This document shows, in pieces, positions 16,928 to 25,094 of a DNA stretch of 64,000 nt (position 1 is its first letter; the number at the start of each line of letters is the position of its first letter). Under the pieces are notes generated by a model. It saw nothing but the letters and a program-made list of their open reading frames with translations. It made no database searches and had not been told where the DNA came from. The position numbers and the translations under genes were made by a program. The stretch is from Chloroflexi bacterium 54-19 (GTDB lineage: Bacteria; Chloroflexota; Chloroflexia; Chloroheliales; Chloroheliaceae): NCBI GenBank assembly GCA_001898225.1, contig MKTJ01000038.1, positions 91,258 through 155,257 on the forward strand, given 5' to 3'.

Positions 16928-17752
16928 TTACGCCCCAAACTTATAGCCAAGACCCCGCACGTTGATAATATATTCGGGGTTATTGGGGTCGCGTTCGATT
17001 TTGTGGCGCAGGTGCTTGATATGGACCCGGATCATCGAGCGCGAATCGTACTCGCTCAGGTCATAATTCTGGACCTGTTTGACCAGGTATTTGCAACTCA
17101 ACACCCGCCCGGCGTTATTCATGAGGGTCACCAGCAGGCTGAATTCGGTCGGAGTGAGGTCGAGCAAATCCCCGGACCGGCGGGCTTCGTGCCTTTTGAC
17201 ATCCACGGCCACGTCGCTGACCGTCACGATTTCCTCGTCGGCGGGGCGGGTCCTGGGAGCGCTGTCAGGGGCGGCGGTTTTAGGCCGGGCCGGGGCGGCG
17301 GTGGCCGTGGTCTCCCCTCCCTCAATAATGGTGCGGGCGAATTCGCGGGCCTGGTTTGCCATTCGCTGCTGTTGCAGCCCTTCCCGCCGTTTGTCGAGAC
17401 CCCGCCGGATGCTTTCTTTCAGGTCCGCCGCGCTGGCCGGTTTTAGCAGGTAATCCGACGCGCCGTATTTTATCGCCTCCATAGCCGACTCCAGCGAGCC
17501 GTGCCCGGTCAGCATGATAACCACGGTATCGGGCCAGTGCTTTTTGGCCTCGCGCATTACCTGGGTGCCGTCCATATCCTTCAGCTTGAGGTCGACCAGC
17601 AGCAGGTCGAATTCGTTCTCGGCCAGGGTAGCAATCGCATCCTTGCCGTTATTTTTGGTGGTTATGGCGTAACCTTCGTCTTCCAGGGTCTCACTAAGGA
17701 GGAGCAAGATATTTTGCTCGTCGTCAACAATCAAGATTTCTGGTTTTTCCAA
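16928..17752 (-). CDS. Response regulator with OmpR-type winged helix and a long linker
   Basis: Two-component response regulator. I choose a TTG start at 17752 because AAAGGAGA lies 5 nt upstream; an upstream in-frame TTG would place that ribosome site inside the coding sequence. Receiver domain at about residues 4-120, D10/D11 pocket, phospho-acceptor D54 in LLVDLKLKDMDG, TGHGS and the KPAS lysine; the receiver sequence looks NtrC-like. An Ala/Pro-rich linker (about 150-175) leads to a C-terminal OmpR/PhoB winged helix (LTPTEFSLLVTLMNNAGRVL, VRVHIKHLRHKI-type recognition region, INVRGLGYKF). No kinase is adjacent. A TATAAT -10 lies at about 17831-17836 on this strand. Confidence 0.9.
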   Translation of the reverse strand: MEKPEILIVDDEQNILLLLSETLEDEGYAITTKNNGKDAIATLAENEFDLLLVDLKLKDMDGTQVMREAKKHWPDTVVIMLTGHGSLESAMEAIKYGASDYLLKPASAADLKESIRRGLDKRREGLQQQRMANQAREFARTIIEGGETTATAAPARPKTAAPDSAPRTRPADEEIVTVSDVAVDVKRHEARRSGDLLDLTPTEFSLLVTLMNNAGRVLSCKYLVKQVQNYDLSEYDSRSMIRVHIKHLRHKIERDPNNPEYIINVRGLGYKFGA

Positions 17753-18100
17753 CGCTGTCTCCTTTAACAAGCTCTGGGAATAAAAAATCCCTAACCCTTT
17801 AACTAAAACGGAGCCCGGTACGAACGACCGATTATATTTTCATTTTAACACAAAGGTCTAACAGCGATGTAATAGGAAATGCCCCCTAAAATTCAAGGAG
17901 TGTTAAGATTAAATTTTAAATCGGGATAAATTAATCCGCTAACCCGTAACACCACTACAAGGAGCGCTATTAAGCCAAAAATAAGCTAATTCCAGGCCAG
18001 AAACCGCTCAATTCTCTGTTATAATAAGTCCAACGCATCCGCATATTCAATTCTTTTTATTATTAAAATCATGACTGCTTAACCTGGGAGTAAGTAAATT
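17753..18100. other. A+T-rich spacer between divergent genes
   Basis: Divergent intergenic region between the response regulator and the Tat-exported protein. On the minus strand a TATAAT (complement 17831-17836) stands about 80 bp upstream of the regulator. No repeat array, RNA gene or strong inverted repeat was seen in the remaining ~250 bp. Confidence 0.4.
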
Positions 18101-19420
18101 ATGGAGAAGCCCGCCCTGACTCCTGCCCTGGAGGAGATTATCGCTCAAATGGCCGTGTTACAGGCTGAACTCGACACTCTCAAACAACGCGCCGGGGCCC
18201 TGCCTCACCCGGTCCAGATTGCGCCACCGTCTGTTTCGACCACCCGTCGCAAAATTTTACGCCGGTTGGCGGGCGGCCTGCTGGCAGGGTTGGCCGTAGG
18301 CGGGGTGGCGGCGCTGGTTCCCCAACCGGCGGAGGCCAAGTTTGTGGGGGCTTCGAATGCCGGGGCCGTCATGATGCCACACGGCAGCACGGTTACGGGC
18401 ACCATGGGTTCAAACAGAAAATACGGCATGGCGGCTACTTCTGACGACTCTATAGACTTATCCAGCGCATATTATTTTGCAGACGGTGACAGGATTGGTG
18501 TTTATGGTATTGCTACCAACGCAGCCGATACCAATGTCTTTGCTGGAATTGGAGTTTACGGCATCGGAACCCAGGGTATTTTCGGTTATAGCCCCGCCTC
18601 AACCGGGGTCAACGGCTTCGGCGGCGAAACCGGGGTGGCTGGCGCCAACGCTAAAACAGGGGTTTTAGGAATCGGTAGTCAATTTGGCGGCATAATGCAG
18701 ATCAATAATTCCAGCAGTCCTTATTTTTCACAGACTAATACAGGGATTGGCCTGGCTGTCACCTCCGGGGCCACCGCAAGTTTTTCTAACGTTGTTAACA
18801 ACCAGAATCTCGGCCTTTATGTCGAGGCCGGGACCAATGCGGGCGACCTGAACAATCCTGGCACTACCGCCCGGCCAAACGCCAAAGCCGCTATTTTCAA
18901 GGGGGATGTGCAGATTGTCGGGGCCATCTCCAAAAGTTCCGGCACTTTTATGATAGACCATCCCCTCGACCCGACCAACAAGTACCTCTACCACTCCTTT
19001 GTCGAGTCGCCCGATATGAAGAATGTCTATGATGGGGTGGTTACGCTTGATGGCCGGGGTGAAGCCACCGTAGAAATGCCCTCCTATTTTGAAGCGCTTA
19101 ATTCCGACTACCGCTACCAGCTTACACCGCTAGGTCAGGCCGCCCCTGACCTGCATATTTTAGAAGAAATGAAAGAGCGCCAGTTCAAGATAGCCGGTGG
19201 TTCGTCCGGTCAAAAGGTAAGCTGGCAGGTAACGGGTATTCGCCAGGATGCTTATGCTAAAGCCAACCCTATCAAGGTGGAAGAAGCCAAGACCCCGGAA
19301 GAAAAAGGCACCTATCTGCACCCCGAAGCTTTCGGCCAGCCGCAGAAGGAGCGCGTCCCTACAGGCCCGGTAGTAGGGGCGGACCTGGAAGGATTGATTA
19401 AAAGATTCCACCGGAAATAG
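18101..19420 (+). CDS. Tat-exported surface protein with Gly-rich repeats and a conserved C-terminal module
   Basis: A 439-aa protein. It starts with a cytoplasmic coiled coil (about residues 8-36, IIAQMAVLQAELDTLKQRAG), then a twin-arginine-like signal (TTRRKILRRLAGGLLAG... to PQPAEA, about 46-77). The middle (about 80-260) is Gly/Thr/Ser-rich with short periodic motifs such as GVYGI, GVNGFGGETGVAGANAKTG and GVLGIGSQ, typical of beta-solenoid or fibre-like proteins. The C-terminal ~150 residues contain DHPLDPTNKYLYHSFVESPD, DGVVTLDGRGEATVEMP, YQLTPLGQAAPDLHI and KVSWQVTGIRQDA. This module recurs in many uncharacterised bacterial exported proteins. Cell-surface structural role is inferred. 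Confidence 0.75.
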   Translation: MEKPALTPALEEIIAQMAVLQAELDTLKQRAGALPHPVQIAPPSVSTTRRKILRRLAGGLLAGLAVGGVAALVPQPAEAKFVGASNAGAVMMPHGSTVTGTMGSNRKYGMAATSDDSIDLSSAYYFADGDRIGVYGIATNAADTNVFAGIGVYGIGTQGIFGYSPASTGVNGFGGETGVAGANAKTGVLGIGSQFGGIMQINNSSSPYFSQTNTGIGLAVTSGATASFSNVVNNQNLGLYVEAGTNAGDLNNPGTTARPNAKAAIFKGDVQIVGAISKSSGTFMIDHPLDPTNKYLYHSFVESPDMKNVYDGVVTLDGRGEATVEMPSYFEALNSDYRYQLTPLGQAAPDLHILEEMKERQFKIAGGSSGQKVSWQVTGIRQDAYAKANPIKVEEAKTPEEKGTYLHPEAFGQPQKERVPTGPVVGADLEGLIKRFHRK

Positions 19421-19605
19421 CCGGGCTTTCAGCAGTCAGAAAAAAGAAGGGCAGGAAAAAAATATCCAGGCCCGCTTCGTATCCCTCTTTGGCCTACAGT
19501 ATATTACGTAGAAGATGAGCCAAGTTTACCAAGTAAAAGAAGTATCAAAACCCAGTAAACGCTCTTTGGGTGTGACAATGCCGTACTTCTTACTTAACAA
19601 ATTAC

Positions 19606-20586
19606 TCAAGGCGTCAGGTATGATAGGTGGGCCGAAAGTTGTGCCTTTTCTTCAAGTAAATTTCGGACGACCTTGAAGAAGTAGGCTGCCCGGTTCGGCC
19701 CGGTTCCGGTAACGTTGGGAGTGGCTATCGCGGCCCACTGGGTGCGTTTCTTGGCCTCGTAGAGCAGTTCGACAAAGGTCTTTTCGTCCAGGCCGCTCTG
19801 CCGGAACAGATTTTGAGCCTGTTTCTGGTTCGAGGGGGCGTGCGAAAGGTCGTTCAAGGCCCGGCTGAAGTCGAGAATTATTTGCCCGATATAGGCTGAG
19901 CCAGGGCGACCCGGTAAGGTGTCCCTTTTTCCAGGTTTGGCGTTGGGCTGGCTGGTGGACAGCGTAGCATCTCCCCTGCCAATGCGGGATGAAAAGAGAT
20001 TCGAATCTTTTTCAAGTTCAAATTTCTTAAATTTTGATTCTTGGGATTCATGTTCTTTCTCCGGCAAAATTGCCGGGGCCGGTGGGGCATGTTTGCCGGA
20101 GGGGGTCGGGCATTGTTGCGGGTGTGGTCCGGCGCTTTTACCCTCCCTCGTCTGAGCGGGTCCGTTTGAAGTGGTTTCTTTTATACCCCCGTCAGGGCGG
20201 TCATCAAAGCGTTCTTGATAGGAAGCGGCTTCCTGGGCGGAGGGACCGAGCAGCCAGTAGCAGTTTGCCACCCCGCGTTCCTGGCCGCTCTCGACCCGGA
20301 TAAGCCCGGCGGCTTCCAGTTCTTTCAGGTGGCGCGCCACGGTATCATAAGATTTGCCGCGCGCGGTCGCGATAGTCTCGATGCTGGGCCAGCAGCGCCC
20401 TTTTGAGAAACCGTCTTTATCCGGCCAGTCGTAACTTTCCAGCACCATGTAAGTCAGGCGAGCGCCATCGGAAAGGCTGGCATAACCGAGCAAGACCACG
20501 TTCGAGATGGCGGTCGAATGAGCGGTCAGGCGGGCGCGCCGAACCGGGGTTTCCGGCTCTAACAGGGGCGGGCGATTTTCGGGCAT
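19606..20586 (-). CDS. Winged-helix (HTH_36-type) protein, candidate replication initiator
   Basis: A 326-aa protein starting at the ATG (complement 20584-20586) with AGGAGG 7 nt upstream. The longer open frame would begin in the promoter region of the opposing RNA. Residues about 20-110 form a helix-turn-helix domain: LGYASLSDGARLTYMVLESY, then GRCWPSIETIATARGKSYDT and VARHLKELEAAGLIRVESGQ, the HTH_36 pattern seen in plasmid Rep and phage replication proteins. A low-complexity linker (about 125-230) leads to a helical C-terminal domain (FSRALNDLSHAPSNQKQAQN). It is the last gene of the ExeA-like-ParB-HTH set on the minus strand. A transcriptional regulator rather than an initiator is possible. 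Confidence 0.7.
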   Translation of the reverse strand: MPENRPPLLEPETPVRRARLTAHSTAISNVVLLGYASLSDGARLTYMVLESYDWPDKDGFSKGRCWPSIETIATARGKSYDTVARHLKELEAAGLIRVESGQERGVANCYWLLGPSAQEAASYQERFDDRPDGGIKETTSNGPAQTREGKSAGPHPQQCPTPSGKHAPPAPAILPEKEHESQESKFKKFELEKDSNLFSSRIGRGDATLSTSQPNAKPGKRDTLPGRPGSAYIGQIILDFSRALNDLSHAPSNQKQAQNLFRQSGLDEKTFVELLYEAKKRTQWAAIATPNVTGTGPNRAAYFFKVVRNLLEEKAQLSAHLSYLTP

Positions 20587-20607
20587 AAAAATACCTCCTG
20601 GCACCCG

Positions 20608-20636
20608 TTGACATGGAGGAAAAGCCCACCTATAAT
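20608..20636 (+). promoter_or_regulatory. Consensus sigma-70 promoter facing away from the rep-like gene
   Basis: TTGACA (20608-20613), a 17-nt spacer and TATAAT (20631-20636): both hexamers perfect and spacing ideal. It reads plus strand, opposite to every gene of this block, and its -35 lies only 22 bp from the rep-like start codon. It would start RNA at about 20643. Confidence 0.8.
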
Positions 20637-20642
20637 GTGAGT

Positions 20643-20739
20643 GTCTTTTAGACAACAAAAAGACTTTCCTGCCCTTAAACGGGTGGTGAACTGGGAGAGC
20701 AACCTACTAGCTTGGCGGCGGAGGGTTGCTCTCTTTTTT
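20643..20739 (+). ncRNA. Candidate ~97-nt antisense RNA opposite the rep-like leader
   Basis: Bounded by the consensus promoter at 20608-20636 and an intrinsic terminator ending at 20739. It has no ORF with a ribosome site. Small stem-loops are possible near 20642-20653 (TGTC/GACA) and 20672-20683 (CCC/GGG). The terminator loop includes UUGGCG, a motif also known in loops of IncI/IncFII-type antisense/leader RNAs. If rep-like mRNA starts upstream of 20740 or reads through from parB, this RNA is fully complementary to its 5' leader, the classic geometry of plasmid copy-number RNAs. RNA existence is a prediction from sequence. Confidence 0.6.
20695..20739 (+). terminator. Intrinsic terminator of the candidate antisense RNA
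   Basis: GAGAGCAACC (20695-20704), a 19-nt loop and GGTTGCTCTC (20724-20733), a perfect 10-bp stem followed by TTTTTT (20734-20739). On the opposite strand the hairpin has no downstream T run, so it acts on plus-strand transcripts. Confidence 0.8.
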
Positions 20740-20805
20740 GTTTTAGAAAACGAGGGTTTTATAAGACACCCTCAAACATTTGTTAGTTGCTCTGCTTTAT
20801 CCGGC

Positions 20806-21864
20806 TTACTGCCGCGACAAATCCTCCTTTATGGCCCTGATAAGGTCGTCAAGGTCCAGCCGGGCATTTCCGGCCAGTTGTTGTTGAAGCAGGGTTTTGG
20901 TGCGAGCCAGCGCCGGGTCGAGTTTTTCCAGGTCGTAGTGCAGGGACAGGGCGGCCTGGCTGGTTTTGGACTTCTTCAAGGGGACCGAGGGTTTTTGGGC
21001 AGCCGCTAGACCGGGGATTGTTTCAAACCCGGCCCCGGCCAGAGATAACTGCTGGGGATTATTTTCGTCAGGTCGCGCCTTCTTCCGGGTGCGGACCATT
21101 TTGTGTGGCGGCTCCGGATGTGGGGCGGGCGGTGTCGTTTCTTCGGGAACCAGGGCTGCTGCCTGGTGCCTGACCGTGTAAGGCATCATTTTCTCGCGGA
21201 CCAACCCCTCCACCTTGCGGGCGGTAATATCGGGAGTGGACGCCACCAGCCGGGCCAGTTCTTCCTGTTCCTCGGCCCGGAGCAAAGCCAGCTTGCGGTT
21301 GATAGAGTGGGAAAACTTGGCACGTGCCAAGTTTTCGTCAGCGGCAAAGGCTTCCGAAATAATCTCTTTGGTGATAGCGGTAAGCTTCTCGGCGGTCCTG
21401 ATGCGTTCGGAGACATAGGACTCGTGTTTGTGGATGCGGTTGGCAATCTCGCGCTGGGACCAGCCGAATTCTTCTTTTAAGGTGATGAAAGAATGGCCCT
21501 CGTCGATGCCGCTCAGTTCCTCGCGCTGGATATTTTCGAGCAGGCTGTCTACCAGGTAATCGGGCCGGATTTCGTTCAGGACCATCACCGGCACGCGGAC
21601 CAGCCCTAACTCGCGGGCGGCAGCCAGGCGGCGCTGTCCCGCGACCAGGATATAGTTGCCATTCTCGCCGCGCATGACCAGGAGCGGTTGGAGAATACCC
21701 CGTTCCCGGATGCTCTCTTTGAGGGTCGCCAGGGCTTCGGTCTCGATAGAGCGGCGAGGCTGCTTCGGGTTCGGTTGAATCAGGTCCGGCGCGAGATAGC
21801 GAAAGAGCGATTGGGACTGGCTCTGGGCTTCGCTAACCGCGTTAACAGTGTACTTTAGGCTCAT
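20806..21864 (-). CDS. ParB/RepB/Spo0J-family protein (second ParB)
   Basis: 352-aa ParB-type protein. The N-terminal ParB/Srx-like CTPase domain (about residues 24-125) has PNPKQPRRSI, ILVAGQRRLAAARELG (box II variant of GERR..A) and LLENIQREELSGIDEG (ENxQR box). A central HTH (about 135-165) contains WSQREIANRIHKHESYVSER. A long tail (about 230-300) is Pro/Lys-rich, followed by a helical C-terminus. Its ATG overlaps the stop of the upstream AAA ATPase gene (ATGA), indicating translational coupling. It is distinct from the ParB at 23064-24110 and has no adjacent ParA of its own. It may regulate, load with, or compete with that ParB; this is inference. Confidence 0.9.
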   Translation of the reverse strand: MSLKYTVNAVSEAQSQSQSLFRYLAPDLIQPNPKQPRRSIETEALATLKESIRERGILQPLLVMRGENGNYILVAGQRRLAAARELGLVRVPVMVLNEIRPDYLVDSLLENIQREELSGIDEGHSFITLKEEFGWSQREIANRIHKHESYVSERIRTAEKLTAITKEIISEAFAADENLARAKFSHSINRKLALLRAEEQEELARLVASTPDITARKVEGLVREKMMPYTVRHQAAALVPEETTPPAPHPEPPHKMVRTRKKARPDENNPQQLSLAGAGFETIPGLAAAQKPSVPLKKSKTSQAALSLHYDLEKLDPALARTKTLLQQQLAGNARLDLDDLIRAIKEDLSRQ

Positions 21865-22727
21865 AGGACTACCCGTTTCACGGCCTCGCGAGTGATGCCT
21901 TCGTCAATTATATCGACCCGCGCCTCGTACCCCAGGTGGATGGCTTCGTCGGCGATGGCGCAGATGGAGCGGGGGATGCCGCTGCTCGACCTGTGAGTTA
22001 TGTCAATTGCCTCGGAAGTGAAAAGGGGTTTTTTGCGCCCGGCCACGTAGAGGCGGTATTCGAGCAGGTTCTGGGTTTCCAGGCGGTCGAGCGGTTCGAG
22101 ATGGGCGACCCCCATTATCCGGTTTTCGATATTTTTGTAGCGTTTGAGTTTCTCGCTCAGTTCTTCCTGGCCGAAGAAAATAACCTGGACGAACTTGCCC
22201 TGGTCCCCCTCGAAATTGAGCAATACCCGGACCAGTTCAAGGGTGCGCGGCTCCATGGTCTGGGCCTCGTCCACCAGCAACACGACATTTTTATCCTGCT
22301 GTAGGACCTGTTCGTAGACGAACTCCCGGAAATTATTTTTTAGCTGGTCCATCTGGCGGCCCACGTTTGGTTGTTTATATTCGGCCAGGACGTTGCGAAT
22401 GAAGCCGGTCGGTGGGACGGCGGGGTCGTTATTGAAAGCTACGGTGTATTCGGGATGGTTGCTGAGGCGGCTATAGATGAGGTGGGCCAGGGTGGACTTG
22501 CCGGTACCGACGGCGCCCTGGACGATACCGAAGCCGAGGCGGCGGTCAATCACGGCCAGGCAACGTTCGACCACCGAGCGGTGCTGGGCGGAGAGGTAGC
22601 AAAAGCGGTGGTTGATGCCGGTTATGACGAAGGGTTCTTCGTAGAGGCCAAAGTGCAAAAGATGCTCGTCCGAGCGCATACCGAGGTTTGTGATGGTAGT
22701 ATCAGCCGCAACTTTTGGAAGAGCCAT
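21861..22727 (-). CDS. ExeA/TniB-like AAA+ ATPase
   Basis: 288-aa AAA_22-type ATPase of the ExeA/GspA/TniB group. Walker A GAVGTGKST (about residues 68-76), Walker B VVLLVDEAQ (about 148-156), sensor-type segment VQVIFFGQEELSEKL, an arginine finger region in NIENRIMGV and a C-terminal lid helix with GIPRSICAIADEAIHLG. Relatives act as target-selection ATPases in Mu/Tn5053-type transposition or in secretion. No transposase, secretin or peptidoglycan-binding domain accompanies this one. Here it heads an operon with ParB and the Rep-like gene, suggesting a DNA-segregation or replication job. AAGGTG precedes the ATG. Confidence 0.88.
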   Translation of the reverse strand: MALPKVAADTTITNLGMRSDEHLLHFGLYEEPFVITGINHRFCYLSAQHRSVVERCLAVIDRRLGFGIVQGAVGTGKSTLAHLIYSRLSNHPEYTVAFNNDPAVPPTGFIRNVLAEYKQPNVGRQMDQLKNNFREFVYEQVLQQDKNVVLLVDEAQTMEPRTLELVRVLLNFEGDQGKFVQVIFFGQEELSEKLKRYKNIENRIMGVAHLEPLDRLETQNLLEYRLYVAGRKKPLFTSEAIDITHRSSSGIPRSICAIADEAIHLGYEARVDIIDEGITREAVKRVVL

Positions 22728-23063
22728 TTCACACCTTTTTAGTTATGACAACTTATTCTCTATTTATGTTAAGTATTGTTCTAATTTCTCGTTTTGTAAA
22801 TGTTTATACTTTGACTACTCATTGAGTGAATAAACACCAATTGATTCACAAAACTGTCTGTTAATCGAACACACCTAATATTGCATGTAGAATAGTAGCA
22901 AATTAATCTCTATTTTGCAATAGGGAATCAAAAGTTCCGCGAACTTTTGATTCAGGGCTTAAAAGATGATTCTAATATGCCCTTATTTTGAGGGTAAACG
23001 AAAAATGCTCCAAAGTCAAGAACATTTGTTCTAAGCATTTGTTTGAAGTTTTTGTTCGCCTGA
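22728..23063. promoter_or_regulatory. A+T-rich control region with nested inverted repeats
   Basis: Strikingly A+T-rich against a G+C-rich genome, between the parA-parB pair and the ATPase-parB-rep set. Contains a perfect inverted repeat GAATCAAAAGTTC / GAACTTTTGATTC (22925-22937 and 22941-22953, centre CGC) and AGAACA-TT-TGTTCT (23019-23032), the latter nested within AAATGCT (23003-23009) / AGCATTT (23034-23040). TTGTTCTAA occurs at about 22775 and again at about 23026. These could be operators, a centromere-like site or an origin. Which one cannot be decided from sequence. Confidence 0.55.
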
Positions 23064-24110
23064 TTAGCGTCCGTATTTGGACTGGCGGGTCATGGGGAGA
23101 GTGCTGCCGAGAAGTTCGGTCAGGTTCCGGGTAATGTTTTCCAATTTCTCCTGCTGGTCCAGGGTAATCTTGAAATTCTCCTGTTCGAGTTGCATGTTAA
23201 GATAACCGATATTTACTTCAAGCTGGTGTATCAGGCGGGAGAGGCGGGTATTGGATTCGAGAGAAATATCCGCTTCGGGCGGGTTGAATTTTGGCTTTTC
23301 CTTGTTACCTTTTTGCGCTGGCTGTTTGGGGCCGTCCAGTTCTTCTTTCAGGGCGGTCAGGGTGAGTTGCCCGCTTACCACCTGGCGGGCCAACTCTTTC
23401 TGGCGGTTGGGGTCGGGCAGCCGTTTGAGAATAAAGAGGTGTTCGAGGCTGTCCGGTTTCTGGCGAATCATTTCCACCAGGTGGGGTGGCGCGCCGTTGA
23501 TGGCATCGTAGCGCTGGACCCAGCTTTTGGAGCGTCCGACCCGGCGGGCTATATCGGCCAGGCTGGCTCCCGCGTGAAAGCGGCGGATGGCCTCGAAGGA
23601 GTTGGCAATCGCGAGCGGGGTTAAATCTTCGCGGGAAAGGTTCTCGCTGACGGCAATATCGAGCCACTCGGCATCCCCGGCGTTCTCGGCAATCCGGGCC
23701 GGGATTTTATTCGCGCCTTTGACCTTGTTTGGCTCGGTGCCGAGGCCGGCGGCCAGTTGGAGGGCGGCTAAACGGCGGTGGCCGTGTCCAATCTCGAAAT
23801 GACCGGGTTTATCGGGGTGAGGGCGGACCAGGATAACCGAGGTAAACCCATTTTGAGCCATATTTTCGGCCAGTTCTTCTAAACCCTGCCGGTCAGGACC
23901 GCCGGGCCGCAGATATTCCTGGAAGCGGTTTACCTCCAATAGCTCGAAAGGAATCTGTTTAACGGCGTAATTGCTCAAGGTGGCGGGAGCGGGCGCAGGT
24001 GGCGCAGTTTCCGGGGTACCTTCGGGATTGTCCTGCCCGGTATCGTCATCTAAATTCAGGGCGGCCAGGTTCCGCCGAAAGGCGGCGGCGGCGTTATTTT
24101 TTGGAGCCAT
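23064..24110 (-). CDS. parB: ParB-family partition protein
   Basis: 348-aa ParB. Acidic/Pro-rich N-terminal tail (residues 1-45) for ParA contact, then the CTPase core (about 48-165) with VILVRPHPDKPGHFEIGHGH and RRLAALQLA (box II; the usual GERR is GHGHRR here) and AVSENLSREDLTPLAIA. HTH at about 175-200 (SLADIARRVGRSKSWVQRYD). Helical C-terminal dimerisation region (about 285-345). The start codon follows directly on the parA stop with no gap, so the two are coupled. With ParA it would move DNA carrying its binding site; candidate sites are the 17-bp palindromes upstream of parA. Confidence 0.92.
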   Translation of the reverse strand: MAPKNNAAAAFRRNLAALNLDDDTGQDNPEGTPETAPPAPAPATLSNYAVKQIPFELLEVNRFQEYLRPGGPDRQGLEELAENMAQNGFTSVILVRPHPDKPGHFEIGHGHRRLAALQLAAGLGTEPNKVKGANKIPARIAENAGDAEWLDIAVSENLSREDLTPLAIANSFEAIRRFHAGASLADIARRVGRSKSWVQRYDAINGAPPHLVEMIRQKPDSLEHLFILKRLPDPNRQKELARQVVSGQLTLTALKEELDGPKQPAQKGNKEKPKFNPPEADISLESNTRLSRLIHQLEVNIGYLNMQLEQENFKITLDQQEKLENITRNLTELLGSTLPMTRQSKYGR

Positions 24111-25094
24111 CTAGCGGCCTCCTTTGCTGGAAAGCTGGTCGAGCCGGGCGAGTATTCTTGACATAACTTCGGTAGTGGTCTGCCGGAAATCGTCGGCGGG
24201 TTTCTGGGCCTGTCCGGTTGTGAGTAAGCTGGTGCTTTTGGCCGGGCTGTTAGCAATCGTTTTGAGGCTGCGAATGGGCGGCTCGACCACCCGGTCGCCC
24301 AGGGCGGCTTTGACCGCTTCGAGCCCTTCGCTTTCGACCAGGCCGCTGCGGGGGTCGTACATATTCACGACGGCGGCGACTATCTCAAGGCCCCGGTTGG
24401 CGACCCGCTTGGCCTCCCGGATTTTCTGGATGGTCTGGGCGATAGCCCATTGGTCCACCGGGCGGGGAGTAGTCGGCATCAGCACCATGTCCCCGGCAAT
24501 CAGGGCCGATTCGGCAAAGATGCTATCAAGCTGGCTGGGGGTATCAATCAGGATAAGGTCGTATTCGTTGACCAGGGCGCCTTCTTCGATAACCAGTTCC
24601 TTGATAATAAATTTTAGAATCTGGCGGCCATTGATGTTTGTCGCCAGGTAATTGTTAAGTTTACCCAGTTGTGGGTTCGAAGGTAGAAGAAAGAGCTGGC
24701 CCAGGGCCTCGTTGTTATAGACCGTGCCCGCCGGGACGGGCTGAATAACGTCCGCCGGAAAGAGGGCGTTGTCGCCGTCGAAATCGGTAGTGAGCAGGTC
24801 GCCGATGGCAGGGGAGGGTAACTTTTCCAGGTTTGGCAGGAGCATCTGGGTAACGGAACTCTGGGGGTCGAGGTCAACGACCAGCACTTTCAGACCGACC
24901 TCCGCCAGGGCGGCGGCCATAAGGGCAGTGATAGTGGATTTACCAATCCCGCCTTTTTCGTTGGCTATTACAATAACCGCGCCGTTCCCGGTCGTTTTTA
25001 CTTTTTTCTGGTAATTTTTGGCAACCTTGAAAAGAGCTTCGAAGCCGTTGACTTCCTTGCTTGCTGGCACAGGTTCTTTCTCCTTCATGGTCAT
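24111..25094 (-). CDS. parA: ParA-family partition ATPase
   Basis: 327-aa ParA/MinD-type ATPase that binds DNA non-specifically in the ATP state and drives ParB-DNA complexes apart. Deviant Walker A KGGIGKST (about residues 49-56) with the signature lysine, VVDLDPQSS (Walker A' region, about 72-80), and Walker B LILIDTPSQLD (about 168-178). An N-terminal extension of ~40 residues (plasmid type Ia ParAs have larger, HTH-bearing ones) precedes the fold; no clear HTH is seen. ATG at 25094 or the one 6 bp downstream is possible; neither has a strong ribosome site. First gene of the parA-parB pair. Confidence 0.92.
   Translation of the reverse strand: MTMKEKEPVPASKEVNGFEALFKVAKNYQKKVKTTGNGAVIVIANEKGGIGKSTITALMAAALAEVGLKVLVVDLDPQSSVTQMLLPNLEKLPSPAIGDLLTTDFDGDNALFPADVIQPVPAGTVYNNEALGQLFLLPSNPQLGKLNNYLATNINGRQILKFIIKELVIEEGALVNEYDLILIDTPSQLDSIFAESALIAGDMVLMPTTPRPVDQWAIAQTIQKIREAKRVANRGLEIVAAVVNMYDPRSGLVESEGLEAVKAALGDRVVEPPIRSLKTIANSPAKSTSLLTTGQAQKPADDFRQTTTEVMSRILARLDQLSSKGGR

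Noticed and set aside
21861..22727. Transposition target-selection ATPase (TniB) of a Tn7/Mu-like element
   Set aside because: No transposase, resolvase or terminal inverted repeats in the flanking 10 kb; partners are ParB and Rep-like genes.
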